Source: Geosporobacter ferrireducens (lineage in GTDB: Bacteria; Bacillota; Clostridia; Peptostreptococcales; Thermotaleaceae). Taken from it: a DNA stretch of 64,000 nt. Below are positions 25,086 through 33,603 of the stretch, in pieces. The stretch lies in assembly GCF_001750685.1 (NCBI RefSeq), contig NZ_CP017269.1, forward strand, positions 3,451,416 through 3,515,415. Direction: 5' to 3'. Each line of letters begins with the position of its first letter. Position 1 is the stretch's first letter. A program made the position numbers and the translations under genes. The notes below the pieces were generated by a model. The model was not told the DNA's origin. It saw nothing but the letters and a program-made list of their open reading frames with translations, and did not search any database.

Positions 25086-27245
25086 ATGAATCTTTTAGAG
25101 ATGAAAAAGGCACATAGACGATTAACAGAATATCAATATAATTTGGGAAAAATAGAAAAAGGCTATACCAATAGAAGTCTCTACATAAATTTATCCGATC
25201 GTACAATTACATCAAAGCCTGTAACTGCAATGATGAAGGACAAATTCATAGGCGGAAAAGGGTTTGGATTATGGTATCTATGGAATGCGGTCAACGAAAG
25301 GACAAAATGGAATGATCCGGAGAATGAGATTATTATTGCAGGCGGCCCCATATGTGGTATTACACAATATCCCGGATCAGGAAAGTCATTAGTCTGTACC
25401 ATATCGCCATTAACAGGGATGCCTATGGACAGCAATGTAGGAGGGTATTTTGGACCCTATCTAAAATTCTCAGGGTGGGATGCGCTGGAGTTGCAGGGAA
25501 AAGCAGAAAAGGATGTAATCATTTTTATCGACGGGAATGCAGGAACTGTTCGAATCGAAGAGGCACCGATTGAGCCTGTGGATGGACATGTGTTAAGTGA
25601 GATACTTACGGAAATGTACGCAGATTCAGAAGAGGACAAGAAGCATATATCTGTCGTAACAGCTGGAACAGCGGCTGAGCATACACGTCTGGGGCTGCTC
25701 AACTTTAGCTTCTATGATGTTAGAAGACAGGCAGCAAGGCTGAAGCAAGCCGGAAGAGGCGGTATCGGAACGGTATTCCGGGATAAAAGGATCAAAGCCT
25801 TAGTCGTTAAATATAAGGGTGTTAAAGGAAATCTAAACAATTCTGCCAGCCAGTCTTTAATCAATAAAGCAGGTATTAAGCTGCATAAAGAAATCTGCAA
25901 ACTTGACAATGTGCAAAATAAGATGAGAAAAATAGGAACGGCCAACATCATAGAAGTAATGGATGATTATGATCTGCTTCCAACCCATAACTACAAATTT
26001 GGCAGTCATCCGGATACCTATAAAATAGCATCCAATGTATTTATCGAAAAGTATATTACGCAGGGAATGCCGGATGGCTGCTGGTACGGCTGTTCTTTAT
26101 CCTGTGCAAAGGCTGCAGATCATTTTGAACTAAAAACAGGCCCCTATAAGGGCCATAAAGTAACTGTCGATGGACCAGAGTATGAAAATGCAGCCGGTCT
26201 CGGATCAAACTGCGGAATATTTGATCCGGAAGCCATACTGGAGCTTAATTTTTATTGTGATACCTATGCAATCGATACAATATCCTTTGGAACACTCACA
26301 GCCTTTGTCATGGAATGCTATGAAGCAGGCATATTAAATAAAGAGATAACTGGAGGCCTTGAACTGAACTTTGGAAATGCAGAAGCGTCGCTGGCACTTC
26401 TGCATCAGATGTCACGGGGAGAAGGCTTTGGTTTGACTGCCGGGCAAGGTGTACGCAGGATGAAAAAGCTTTTTATAGAAGAATATGGTGCAGACCCGGA
26501 TTTCATAAAGGATATCGGTATGGAACAAAAGGGGCTGGAGTTTTCGGAATACCTGCCAAAAGAATCCCTGGCACAGCAAGGGGGATATGGCCTCACCAAT
26601 AAAGGACCCCAGCATGATGAAGCATGGCTGATTTTCATGGATATGGTAAACAATCAAATACCTACCTTTGAGGATAAGGCAGAAGCGCTCCACTATTTTC
26701 CGATGTTTAGAACATGGTTTGGATTATACGGACTGTGCAAGCTGCCGTGGAATGATATCAGCCCGGAAACAAATGGGGAGACTGATGAACCGGCAAAGAT
26801 ACCGGAGCATGTGCAAAACTATGTAGATCTATGTAATGGCGTAACGGGAAAAAATATAGATAAAGAGGAACTGATCAGAGAATCAGAACGGGTCTATAAT
26901 TTCCAAAGAATTTTTAATATTAGAATGGGTCACGGCAAAAGAGAAGATGACGCGATACCTTACCGTGCTATGGGACCTGTAACTGTAGAAGAGTACGAGT
27001 CCAGGCAGGAAAGATATGATCATCAGTTAAGTGAGTTGGTCGGATATAATCCTGTGGGAAAATCAACAGAGGAAAAAATTAAAGTTTTGAGAAAGTACAG
27101 GGAAAGCCAGTATGAACAACTTATCGACGCTGTTTATAAGAGAAGAGGGTGGACATTAAAGGGGATACCTACCATAGAGCACCTTCAAAAAATAGGTATG
27201 GATCTTCCGGAGGTGATTGAAGTAGTGAAGGCCTATATTGGATAA
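25086..27245 (+). CDS. AOR-family tungsten-dependent aldehyde:ferredoxin oxidoreductase
   Basis: A 719-aa protein of the AOR/WOR family, somewhat longer than classical AOR of about 610 aa. The N-terminal domain (about 25-230) has KFIGGKGFGLWYLWNAV, ENEIIIAGGP and the tungstopterin contact region AGTAAEHTRLG. The [4Fe-4S] cluster ligands are likely GCWYGCSLSC near residues 330-340 plus the late Cys in YGLCKLPW. The enzyme oxidises an aldehyde to the acid and reduces ferredoxin. As the last gene of the sigma-54 unit it probably acts on the carbonyl product of the glycyl radical enzyme. Confidence 0.9.
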   Translation: MNLLEMKKAHRRLTEYQYNLGKIEKGYTNRSLYINLSDRTITSKPVTAMMKDKFIGGKGFGLWYLWNAVNERTKWNDPENEIIIAGGPICGITQYPGSGKSLVCTISPLTGMPMDSNVGGYFGPYLKFSGWDALELQGKAEKDVIIFIDGNAGTVRIEEAPIEPVDGHVLSEILTEMYADSEEDKKHISVVTAGTAAEHTRLGLLNFSFYDVRRQAARLKQAGRGGIGTVFRDKRIKALVVKYKGVKGNLNNSASQSLINKAGIKLHKEICKLDNVQNKMRKIGTANIIEVMDDYDLLPTHNYKFGSHPDTYKIASNVFIEKYITQGMPDGCWYGCSLSCAKAADHFELKTGPYKGHKVTVDGPEYENAAGLGSNCGIFDPEAILELNFYCDTYAIDTISFGTLTAFVMECYEAGILNKEITGGLELNFGNAEASLALLHQMSRGEGFGLTAGQGVRRMKKLFIEEYGADPDFIKDIGMEQKGLEFSEYLPKESLAQQGGYGLTNKGPQHDEAWLIFMDMVNNQIPTFEDKAEALHYFPMFRTWFGLYGLCKLPWNDISPETNGETDEPAKIPEHVQNYVDLCNGVTGKNIDKEELIRESERVYNFQRIFNIRMGHGKREDDAIPYRAMGPVTVEEYESRQERYDHQLSELVGYNPVGKSTEEKIKVLRKYRESQYEQLIDAVYKRRGWTLKGIPTIEHLQKIGMDLPEVIEVVKAYIG

Positions 27246-27303
27246 GCTGAAGGAATGATGAAGCCATAATAAAAAGCTTGAAGATTAACAAAAAACTGGT
27301 TCG

Positions 27304-27357
27304 AAGCTCGTGAATTGTGGACAGAAAAAGTTCTGTTTACACTTACGGGCTTTTTTC
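27304..27357 (+). terminator. Terminator of the sigma-54 operon
   Basis: AGCTCGTGAATTGTGGACAG pairs with CTGTTTACACTTACGGGCT, with mismatches, and is followed by TTTTTT. The rest of the 358-bp gap up to 27603 shows no gene or named site. Confidence 0.75.
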
Positions 27358-27603
27358 TTAAAGTTAATATTAGCTATCAATAGAGCAAGGAAATATTTTT
27401 GGAAAAGTTTAATATACGAATGGAACTTGTTTTATAGAAGAACCTTATGTTATTATTGTATCAATGATTCATTAGAGTAAATCGCTTAAGAGTCGAATTT
27501 AAGAATTTCAAATAATTGGTGCCACAGGAAAGTTCATATGATTGCTCTAGCTTATATGAGCTGAAGAAGATGAACCGGCGAATGGATGGTGATTCAGTAA
27601 TGT

Positions 27604-28935
27604 ATGGACGGCTGCCAAAATAAGTATATGCTTTGTGAAGGAGGGATTTTTATATTTAAAAGTATATATGTAAAACCGGCTTTTTTGGATTCAGAAAGTA
27701 TATCGGAAAATCGCAGCAGATATATGGTCTTAGTTGCATGGGGGCTTACGTTGTTAGGTTTTGGTCTGGTAATGGACACACCACAGAATATTATTTCCGG
27801 ATTATATCGCATCATTGTGGAACCTGATTTTTTAATCACAGATTATATCAGTATAGGCGGGTTAGGCGCAGCCTTTGTAAATTCAGGACTTTTGATGCTG
27901 CTTTCCACAGGAATGCTGCGGCTTTTAGATATTAAAATTACGGGAGCAGCCGTATCAAGTATGTGGTTGATGTCCGGGTTCGGTCTTTTCGGAAAGAACA
28001 TCCTAAACGTCTGGTTTATTATCATAGGGGTATGGATGTTTGCTCGATTTCAAAAGGAGAAATTTAGTAAATACGTGTATATTGCTTTATTTGGAACGAG
28101 CTTAGCGCCTACCGTAACCCAAATCATGTTTGGATTGAGTCTGTCTAAAACGCTAAGCATTCCTTTTGGAATACTTACAGGGATTGCTGTTGGTTTTATC
28201 CTTCCGCCGCTTTCTTCTCATATGATGAGAATTCATCAAGGATTTAATCTGTATAACATTGGTTTTACTGCAGGAATTATTGGAACCATTCTAGTTTCTA
28301 TATTTAAGTCCTATGGATTATATATGGATACCAGAATCATTTGGTCTACAGAATACCAAGGTCCGTTGACTATACTTTTGATGACGTTATTTCTGAGCAT
28401 GCTAGTCATCGGATATATCTATAATGGAATGTCCTTTCGAGGATTGCAGAAATTGTATAAATATTCTGGAAGAGCGGTAACTGACTTTCTGGTTTTAGAA
28501 AGCTTTCCAGTAACATTAATCAACATGGGCATTAATGGAATATTTTCTACATTGTACATCCTGTTTGTAGGGGGTGTTCTCAATGGTCCGATTATTGGCG
28601 GTATTTTTACTGTTGTAGGCTTTAGTGCTTTTGGGAAGCATCTATCAAATATATTTCCGATATTCCTAGGTGTATCCCTAGGAGGATTAACAAAGATGTG
28701 GAATGTTAACGAACCAGGTATGTTATTGGCCGCATTATTTGGTACAACATTAGCCCCTATTGCAGGGCAGTTTGGATGGAGATACGGTATTATCGCAGGA
28801 TTCTTACACTCGCTTGTAGTGCAAAATGTAGGTTATCTGCATGCTGGATTAAATCTGTACAACAACGGTTTTTCAGGTGGAATTGTAGCAGCAACAATGA
28901 TTCCGATTATTGAAGCCTTCAAGAAGGAGGAGTAA
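27604..28935 (+). CDS. DUF1576 integral membrane protein, copy 1
   Basis: Up to 443 aa with about ten to twelve hydrophobic segments; function unknown. Three motifs occur twice in the same order: GFGLFGKNILNVWFIIIGV / GFSAFGKHLSNIFPIFLGV, ALFGTSLAP / ALFGTTLAP, and HQGFNLYNIGFTAGI / HAGLNLYNNGFSGGI. The protein is therefore an internal duplication, as in many transporters. Coordinates run from the first in-frame ATG, which lacks a ribosome-binding site. GGAGGG at 27640-27645 points instead to an AUA at 27652, and the paralog at 37.9 kb has AUU at the same place. The gene starts the block containing the citrate genes; a related transport role is inference. Confidence 0.8.
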   Translation: MDGCQNKYMLCEGGIFIFKSIYVKPAFLDSESISENRSRYMVLVAWGLTLLGFGLVMDTPQNIISGLYRIIVEPDFLITDYISIGGLGAAFVNSGLLMLLSTGMLRLLDIKITGAAVSSMWLMSGFGLFGKNILNVWFIIIGVWMFARFQKEKFSKYVYIALFGTSLAPTVTQIMFGLSLSKTLSIPFGILTGIAVGFILPPLSSHMMRIHQGFNLYNIGFTAGIIGTILVSIFKSYGLYMDTRIIWSTEYQGPLTILLMTLFLSMLVIGYIYNGMSFRGLQKLYKYSGRAVTDFLVLESFPVTLINMGINGIFSTLYILFVGGVLNGPIIGGIFTVVGFSAFGKHLSNIFPIFLGVSLGGLTKMWNVNEPGMLLAALFGTTLAPIAGQFGWRYGIIAGFLHSLVVQNVGYLHAGLNLYNNGFSGGIVAATMIPIIEAFKKEE

Positions 28936-28936
28936 C

Positions 28937-29296
28937 ATGAAGCATGAAAGGTTAAAAATATCTAAAATTGTAGAAGAACTTATGAATTATTTCTTCTATA
29001 TGGGAGCTACAGAATTTAATTTTAACGTGCAGGAAACAGAAGATCATTTTAAGATTTACTGTCAGAGTAATTACAAAGAAAACTCACTAAAAAAGCTGGA
29101 AAAATTGGTGAAACTTCTGAATTGCACAAAGCATGAGGAACTGGAAGAGTACTACTGGACATTGACAGGAGACTGCGATGTAGCCAATGAACTAAGTCTG
29201 GTTGGAATGATGATTGATGAAGCAACCGTACGCTATAGTGAAGGTGAGGATGTAGAGATTATTCTATACAGATACAAGATAAACAAGTCAAAATAA
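28937..29296 (+). CDS. Small cytosolic protein coupled to DUF1576
   Basis: A 119-aa protein whose ATG lies one base after the DUF1576 stop, with AAGGAGG inside the previous gene, so the two are translationally coupled. It is soluble and acidic to neutral with alternating helix and strand pattern (KIVEELMNYFFYMGATEFNF, HFKIYCQSNYKE, EELEEYYWTLTGD, EIILYRYKI). No family was recognised. The second DUF1576 copy has no such partner. It may regulate or gate the membrane protein. Confidence 0.7.
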   Translation: MKHERLKISKIVEELMNYFFYMGATEFNFNVQETEDHFKIYCQSNYKENSLKKLEKLVKLLNCTKHEELEEYYWTLTGDCDVANELSLVGMMIDEATVRYSEGEDVEIILYRYKINKSK

Positions 29297-29306
29297 ATGA
29301 TATAAG

Positions 29307-29357
29307 GTTATTTTAAAGCCCCCGGAATAAAATTTCGAGGGCTTTAAAATAACTTTT
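29307..29357 (+). terminator. Terminator after the DUF1576 pair
   Basis: GTTATTTTAAAGCCCCCG pairs with CGAGGGCTTTAAAATAAC, with one mismatch, followed by TTTT. Confidence 0.9.
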
Positions 29358-29484
29358 AAGCTTTGTGTATTTCCCAAAATAGATGCTAAATTATAGTGTA
29401 TATAAAACATATTTGTCTTCACCTCTTTTTTAAACATGGTAAAATAGAAGGAAAAAACAACTCACAAATTAGAAAGGATTATCT

Positions 29485-31251
29485 ATGCAAAATGAGGCAG
29501 GTAAAATGAATCATAAGGTATACTATAGGATATTTAAGTTGATATTGATAACGGCTATATTAATGCTGGTTATTTTAGGTTTGGTAGTAGAAAGTTACCA
29601 CTATTATAAAGACATGATCGTGACTTCTGAGCAGAATAATATTTTGAGTGTGGTCACAACCGTATCAGAACAGATGGAAGGATACTTTGAAAAGAAAGAT
29701 CATTATCTCAGAGAGATGTTAAGTGAGCCACAATTTCAGGAAGAATTCTCAAAATTAACGAAGGGTCTGGTGAAGGAAGTAAAGATCATTGAACTGCTGT
29801 TTAAACTCCAGAGCCAGGAGTATATTGCATTAGAGCTTATTGACAAGAATGGAAGCCTGCTAAAGGCGTATACAAATGATCCTAAATATATTTACAATAT
29901 GGGAGAAGATATTAAAAATGCCGTTATAGCAGGGAAGGAAACCTATTTCATAGAACCCATAGGAGATAGGAGTATCAATATTACTCACCCGGTTAGAATA
30001 GAAGGAGATGTTTTGGGTTTTATAAGAATGAAGCTGAATACAGATTATATCTTTAATACTTATATCGCAAGCTATAAGCTGAACGAGAAGCGATATATTT
30101 CCTTAAAGGATCGCTATGGAAGGCTGCTGTTCCACCCTTCTAAGGAGGGAATCGGCGAAGATGTGGTGGAAGTCAGAAAAAGGCAGTATCCTGATTATGA
30201 CTGGAGCGAGCTGGAGAGCATTGTACAGAGGCAGATTAATAAAGAAACAGGGGTTGCAATCTATCACTCCATATGGCATGGTGAAGGAAAGCGAATTAAA
30301 AAAATTAGTGCATTCACTACCAGTGATATCGGAGATACATTTCTTATTGTCAATTTTTCTGTGGACTATAAGGAAACTACATCGGGTATTCAAGGTATTA
30401 CGAATGTAACGATATTAGCTTGCCTTTTGCTGATTACAACCGGTTTAGTGATTATAGGATACATTTATCGTGTAGAAATAAAAAAGAATACCCTCATGGT
30501 AGAAACTGTATATTTAAATGAATTAAAGGAAAAGAATGCACTTTTAATGCACCAGTCCAAATTTGCTGCCATGGGAGAAATGCTTGCCACCATAGCCCAC
30601 CAGTTGAAGCAGCCGCTAAATGCACTTAAGCTTTCTCTTTATAATATTGAGGATTATTATACATTAGGAGAAAATAATGAAGAATACCTAAAAAAATTGA
30701 TGGAGTCAAATTATAAATTTATAGACAAAATGGCAAAAACTATTGATGACTTTAAGTTCTTTTTTAAACCGCAATATGAAAAGCTAGAATTTAATGTCTG
30801 TGAAGCGGTAAATTTTGCCATTGACTTAAACACAGCGCGAATAAACAATCTGGAAATTGAAGTAAACTTAAAAGGTACTCGGAATTTAACCATAAAAGGG
30901 GAAAGCAACGTATTTTCTCAAGTTGTGCTAAATCTGCTAAATAATGCAATTGATGCTATGACAGCAGGGATTGGAAAAAGATATATAGATATTGATATTA
31001 AAGAAAAAGAAGAAACGGTTATTATTGAGATTACGGACAATGGCGGGGGAATCCAACCAGAGATTCAGGACAGACTATTCGAGCCCTATGTAACCACAAA
31101 GGGGGATCAGGGAACAGGGCTAGGCTTGTATATCTCAAAGAATATATTAAAAGAAAAATTTAATGCAGATTTATTCATAGAAAATACAAAGGATGGGATG
31201 AAGGCAGTGATGATTCTACCTAAGGGAGGAAGTGGTGTGCATGAGCAATAA
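29485..31251 (+). CDS. Cache-domain sensor histidine kinase (DctB-like)
   Basis: A 588-aa membrane sensor. TM1 lies near residues 14-37 and TM2 near 303-330, enclosing an extracellular double-Cache-like domain (about 38-300). The kinase core starts with HQSKFAAMGEMLATIAHQLK, where the His of IAHQLKQP is the phosphorylation site, and has N box NLLNNAIDAM, DNGGGI and GTGLGLYIS. This kinase class often senses carboxylates or other small organic molecules. It overlaps the response regulator gene and precedes the citrate genes, so control of citrate uptake or fermentation is the likely role, by inference. Confidence 0.92.
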   Translation: MQNEAGKMNHKVYYRIFKLILITAILMLVILGLVVESYHYYKDMIVTSEQNNILSVVTTVSEQMEGYFEKKDHYLREMLSEPQFQEEFSKLTKGLVKEVKIIELLFKLQSQEYIALELIDKNGSLLKAYTNDPKYIYNMGEDIKNAVIAGKETYFIEPIGDRSINITHPVRIEGDVLGFIRMKLNTDYIFNTYIASYKLNEKRYISLKDRYGRLLFHPSKEGIGEDVVEVRKRQYPDYDWSELESIVQRQINKETGVAIYHSIWHGEGKRIKKISAFTTSDIGDTFLIVNFSVDYKETTSGIQGITNVTILACLLLITTGLVIIGYIYRVEIKKNTLMVETVYLNELKEKNALLMHQSKFAAMGEMLATIAHQLKQPLNALKLSLYNIEDYYTLGENNEEYLKKLMESNYKFIDKMAKTIDDFKFFFKPQYEKLEFNVCEAVNFAIDLNTARINNLEIEVNLKGTRNLTIKGESNVFSQVVLNLLNNAIDAMTAGIGKRYIDIDIKEKEETVIIEITDNGGGIQPEIQDRLFEPYVTTKGDQGTGLGLYISKNILKEKFNADLFIENTKDGMKAVMILPKGGSGVHEQ

Positions 31252-32005
31252 CCTGCTCAAAAATCTAAAAGTCCTCTATGTTGAGGATGAAGAAGAAGTG
31301 ATGGAGCAGATGAGCTTTTTTCTAAAAAAACGAACGGGAAGGCTAATAACTGCTAAAAACGGCAAGAACGGGTTAGAGGAATTTAAGTTAAATAGGCCGG
31401 ATCTAATCATCTCTGATTTGAAGATGCCGGTTATGGATGGGATTGCCATGGCAAGGGAGATTCGGAAGATCAGTGATGTACCCATTATTATTACAACTGC
31501 CTTTTCAGAGAAAGACATTATTCTAAAAGCCGTTGATGTAGGCATTGAAAAATATCTGGTCAAGCCCCTAGATGCTAGAGAACTTGTGACGGCCATGGAG
31601 AGTATTGCAGTGAAGATTTTCAGAAACAGGGGAGAACTTCTGGAAGTCAGAAACAAAGTATTTTCTAAAGAAGAAAAACTGATGATAGAAGATAATATTA
31701 AAAATGCCATTGCGAAATTCATAAAGGAAAAAACCGGAAAGGGCCCTAAAAATGTAAAGGCTTTTCTTCATGGTTTAACATTAGAGATAGAAATATTAGA
31801 AGCTTTCACAAAGTTAGAGAAGGCTCTTTTAGAAAAAGAGAAAAATATATCCATCGTAAGATATAACCGTGAAGTTTTTTATAAGGACTATGAAGAAGCA
31901 ATGAGAGATAGTATAAAGGCCTTTTTTCCATGGGAGATTCGATTAGAATCTGTAGAAATTGATGTTGTAGACGACAAAAATCGACTTTATTTTTCAATTT
32001 GTTAA
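31241..32005 (+). CDS. Response regulator with DUF2294/MpsC-like C-terminal domain
   Basis: A 254-aa protein whose start overlaps the kinase gene by 11 bp (ATG 31241 after GGGAGGA). The receiver (about 9-125) has VEDEEE, phosphorylation Asp in LIISDLKMPVMDG, Thr in IITTAF and Lys in YLVKPLD. The rest (about 140-254) has no DNA-binding domain. It resembles DUF2294/MpsC (IAKFIKEKTGKGPKNVKAFL ... YNREVFYKDYEEAMRDSI), a family linked to Na+-dependent membrane energisation. How this output would act is unclear; protein interaction is more likely than DNA binding. Confidence 0.85.
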   Translation: MSNNLLKNLKVLYVEDEEEVMEQMSFFLKKRTGRLITAKNGKNGLEEFKLNRPDLIISDLKMPVMDGIAMAREIRKISDVPIIITTAFSEKDIILKAVDVGIEKYLVKPLDARELVTAMESIAVKIFRNRGELLEVRNKVFSKEEKLMIEDNIKNAIAKFIKEKTGKGPKNVKAFLHGLTLEIEILEAFTKLEKALLEKEKNISIVRYNREVFYKDYEEAMRDSIKAFFPWEIRLESVEIDVVDDKNRLYFSIC

Positions 32006-32013
32006 AAAAATAC

Positions 32014-32042
32014 TTTACAACAAAATAGAATTGTTGTATATT
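32014..32042 (+). promoter_or_regulatory. SigA promoter of the citrate operon with internal inverted repeat
   Basis: TTTACA (32014-32019), 17 bp, TATATT (32037-32042). A perfect inverted repeat TACAACAA-N7-TTGTTGTA (32016-32038) fills the spacer and is a good operator candidate. Confidence 0.7.
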
Positions 32043-32059
32043 AAAATTAAAGCTACGTT

Positions 32060-32073
32060 TGAAAAGGTTTTCA
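32060..32073 (+). promoter_or_regulatory. cre-like catabolite repression site
   Basis: TGAAAAGGTTTTCA differs from the CcpA cre consensus TGWAANCGNTNWCA at one position and lies just downstream of the expected start of transcription. Confidence 0.5.
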
Positions 32074-32168
32074 ATGAAAAGCTTCTCAAAATAGCTTATG
32101 GAAGTCAAAACCTAATAATAACCCAAGTGTTTGAGTTTATTTGAGAAAGTCTGTCGATTTAGCTTAAA

Positions 32169-32211
32169 TAGGCCAACACAGAAATCATTATTTCTGTGTT
32201 GGCCTTTTTTT
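32169..32211 (+). terminator. Strong terminator in the leader before citS
   Basis: GGCCAACACAGAAA pairs perfectly with TTTCTGTGTTGGCC, followed by seven T. It lies between the predicted promoter (32014) and the citS start (32251), so it is either the end of the two-component transcript or an attenuator. Confidence 0.92.
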
Positions 32212-32250
32212 ATTTATTTTTTTAAAATTATAAAATATGGGAGGAACATT

Positions 32251-33588
32251 ATGGAAATTACACAAGGTGTAAAAGCAGTTCAAGGTGAAAAACTGGAAAA
32301 AAAGCAAATAAAGGTATATGGTATTCCACTGCCCCTATTTGCAATCTTTGCAGCGATCACAATTGGTGCGTCTATTGCAGGGGTTTTACCTGTATCGATT
32401 GTGGGTGCTTTGGGCGCTTGTTTGGTACTAGGTGCTATATTTGGGGAAATAGGAGATCGTATTCCTATTTGGAATGAATATATCGGAGGAGGAGCAATCC
32501 TTGGATTCTTAGGTTCTGCCTATTTGGTCTACAGTAAAATTATGCCTGAAAAAACAGTAGAGTCTATCACCGTATTTATGGAAGACACAGATTTTCTAAC
32601 ACTTTTTATTGCTGTATTGATCACAGGAAGTATGCTTTCCGTAAATAGAAAACTATTGATGAGAGCAATGGTAGGATATGTACCGACGATCATCATGGGT
32701 GTTGTTGGAGCAATGATCTTTGGCGCAGTGGGTGGATTGATTACCGGTGTTCCAATTACAAATGTATTGACGATGTATGTACTGCCGATCATGGGAGGCG
32801 GAACCGGCGCAGGTGCACTGCCGATGAGTGAAATCTATGCTGCAACAACCGGTGGAGATCCAAAACAGTTCTTATCTTTTGCTTTACCGATTCTTACAAT
32901 TGCAAATATTATATCCATATTCTTTGCTGCAATCCTTAATAAATTAGGCCAAAAGAAACCTGTATTAACCGGTAACGGAGAATTGGTTAGAGGAAAAGGC
33001 TTTAATGCCGAGGATGAAAAATCAAACTTAAAAATCACCCATAAAGAAATTGGAGCTGGATTAGTTCTTTCAATCGGTATGTTTCTTCTTGGAACATTGA
33101 TGAGTAAGGCTATTTTACCTTCAATCGGTGGCGTAAAGATTCATACCTTTGCATACATGGTGTTATTGGTAGCTGTATTTAATATGATCAATATCATTCC
33201 GGAGGAGTTAAAGCAAGGGGCCAAGAAATTACAAAGCTTTTTCTCGGGACAATTCCTATGGGTTATCATGGTTGGTGTAGGGGTAGCCTATACAGATTTA
33301 GCAGAAATTATTGCTGCAATTAACGTGACCAATGTTGTAATAGCTGCATTTATCGTAACAGGAGCAGTGATGGGCACTGCATTATTCGGTTATCTGGTAG
33401 GATTCTATCCGATTGAATCAGCGATTACAGCAGGATTATGTATGGCAAACAGAGGTGGTTCAGGAGATTTGGCTGTACTAGGCGCTGCAAAGAGAATGGA
33501 TTTAATATCCTTTGCACAGATTTCTTCCAGACTTGGTGGAGGGATCATGCTCGTCATAGCAAGTATCGTATTTGGTATGCTGTTTTAG
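32251..33588 (+). CDS. citS: 2-hydroxycarboxylate transporter (CitS/CimH family)
   Basis: A 445-aa membrane protein. ATG 32251 has GGGAGGAA upstream; the longer frame that begins before the terminator is not real. It shows the 2HCT family pattern: about eleven hydrophobic segments and the duplicated re-entrant GGxG motifs (PIMGGGTGAGALPMSEIYA in the first half, MANRGGSGDLAVLGAAKRM in the second). Members move citrate, malate or citramalate with Na+ or H+, or exchange them. The citrate lyase genes directly downstream favour citrate, but malate cannot be excluded from sequence alone. Confidence 0.9.
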   Translation: MEITQGVKAVQGEKLEKKQIKVYGIPLPLFAIFAAITIGASIAGVLPVSIVGALGACLVLGAIFGEIGDRIPIWNEYIGGGAILGFLGSAYLVYSKIMPEKTVESITVFMEDTDFLTLFIAVLITGSMLSVNRKLLMRAMVGYVPTIIMGVVGAMIFGAVGGLITGVPITNVLTMYVLPIMGGGTGAGALPMSEIYAATTGGDPKQFLSFALPILTIANIISIFFAAILNKLGQKKPVLTGNGELVRGKGFNAEDEKSNLKITHKEIGAGLVLSIGMFLLGTLMSKAILPSIGGVKIHTFAYMVLLVAVFNMINIIPEELKQGAKKLQSFFSGQFLWVIMVGVGVAYTDLAEIIAAINVTNVVIAAFIVTGAVMGTALFGYLVGFYPIESAITAGLCMANRGGSGDLAVLGAAKRMDLISFAQISSRLGGGIMLVIASIVFGMLF

Positions 33589-33603
33589 TTAAGGAGGGAA
33601 AAT

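Noticed and set aside
32131..32250. N-terminal extension of the citrate transporter
   Set aside because: It would run through a perfect terminator hairpin; the start at 32251 has a proper ribosome-binding site and fits the family.
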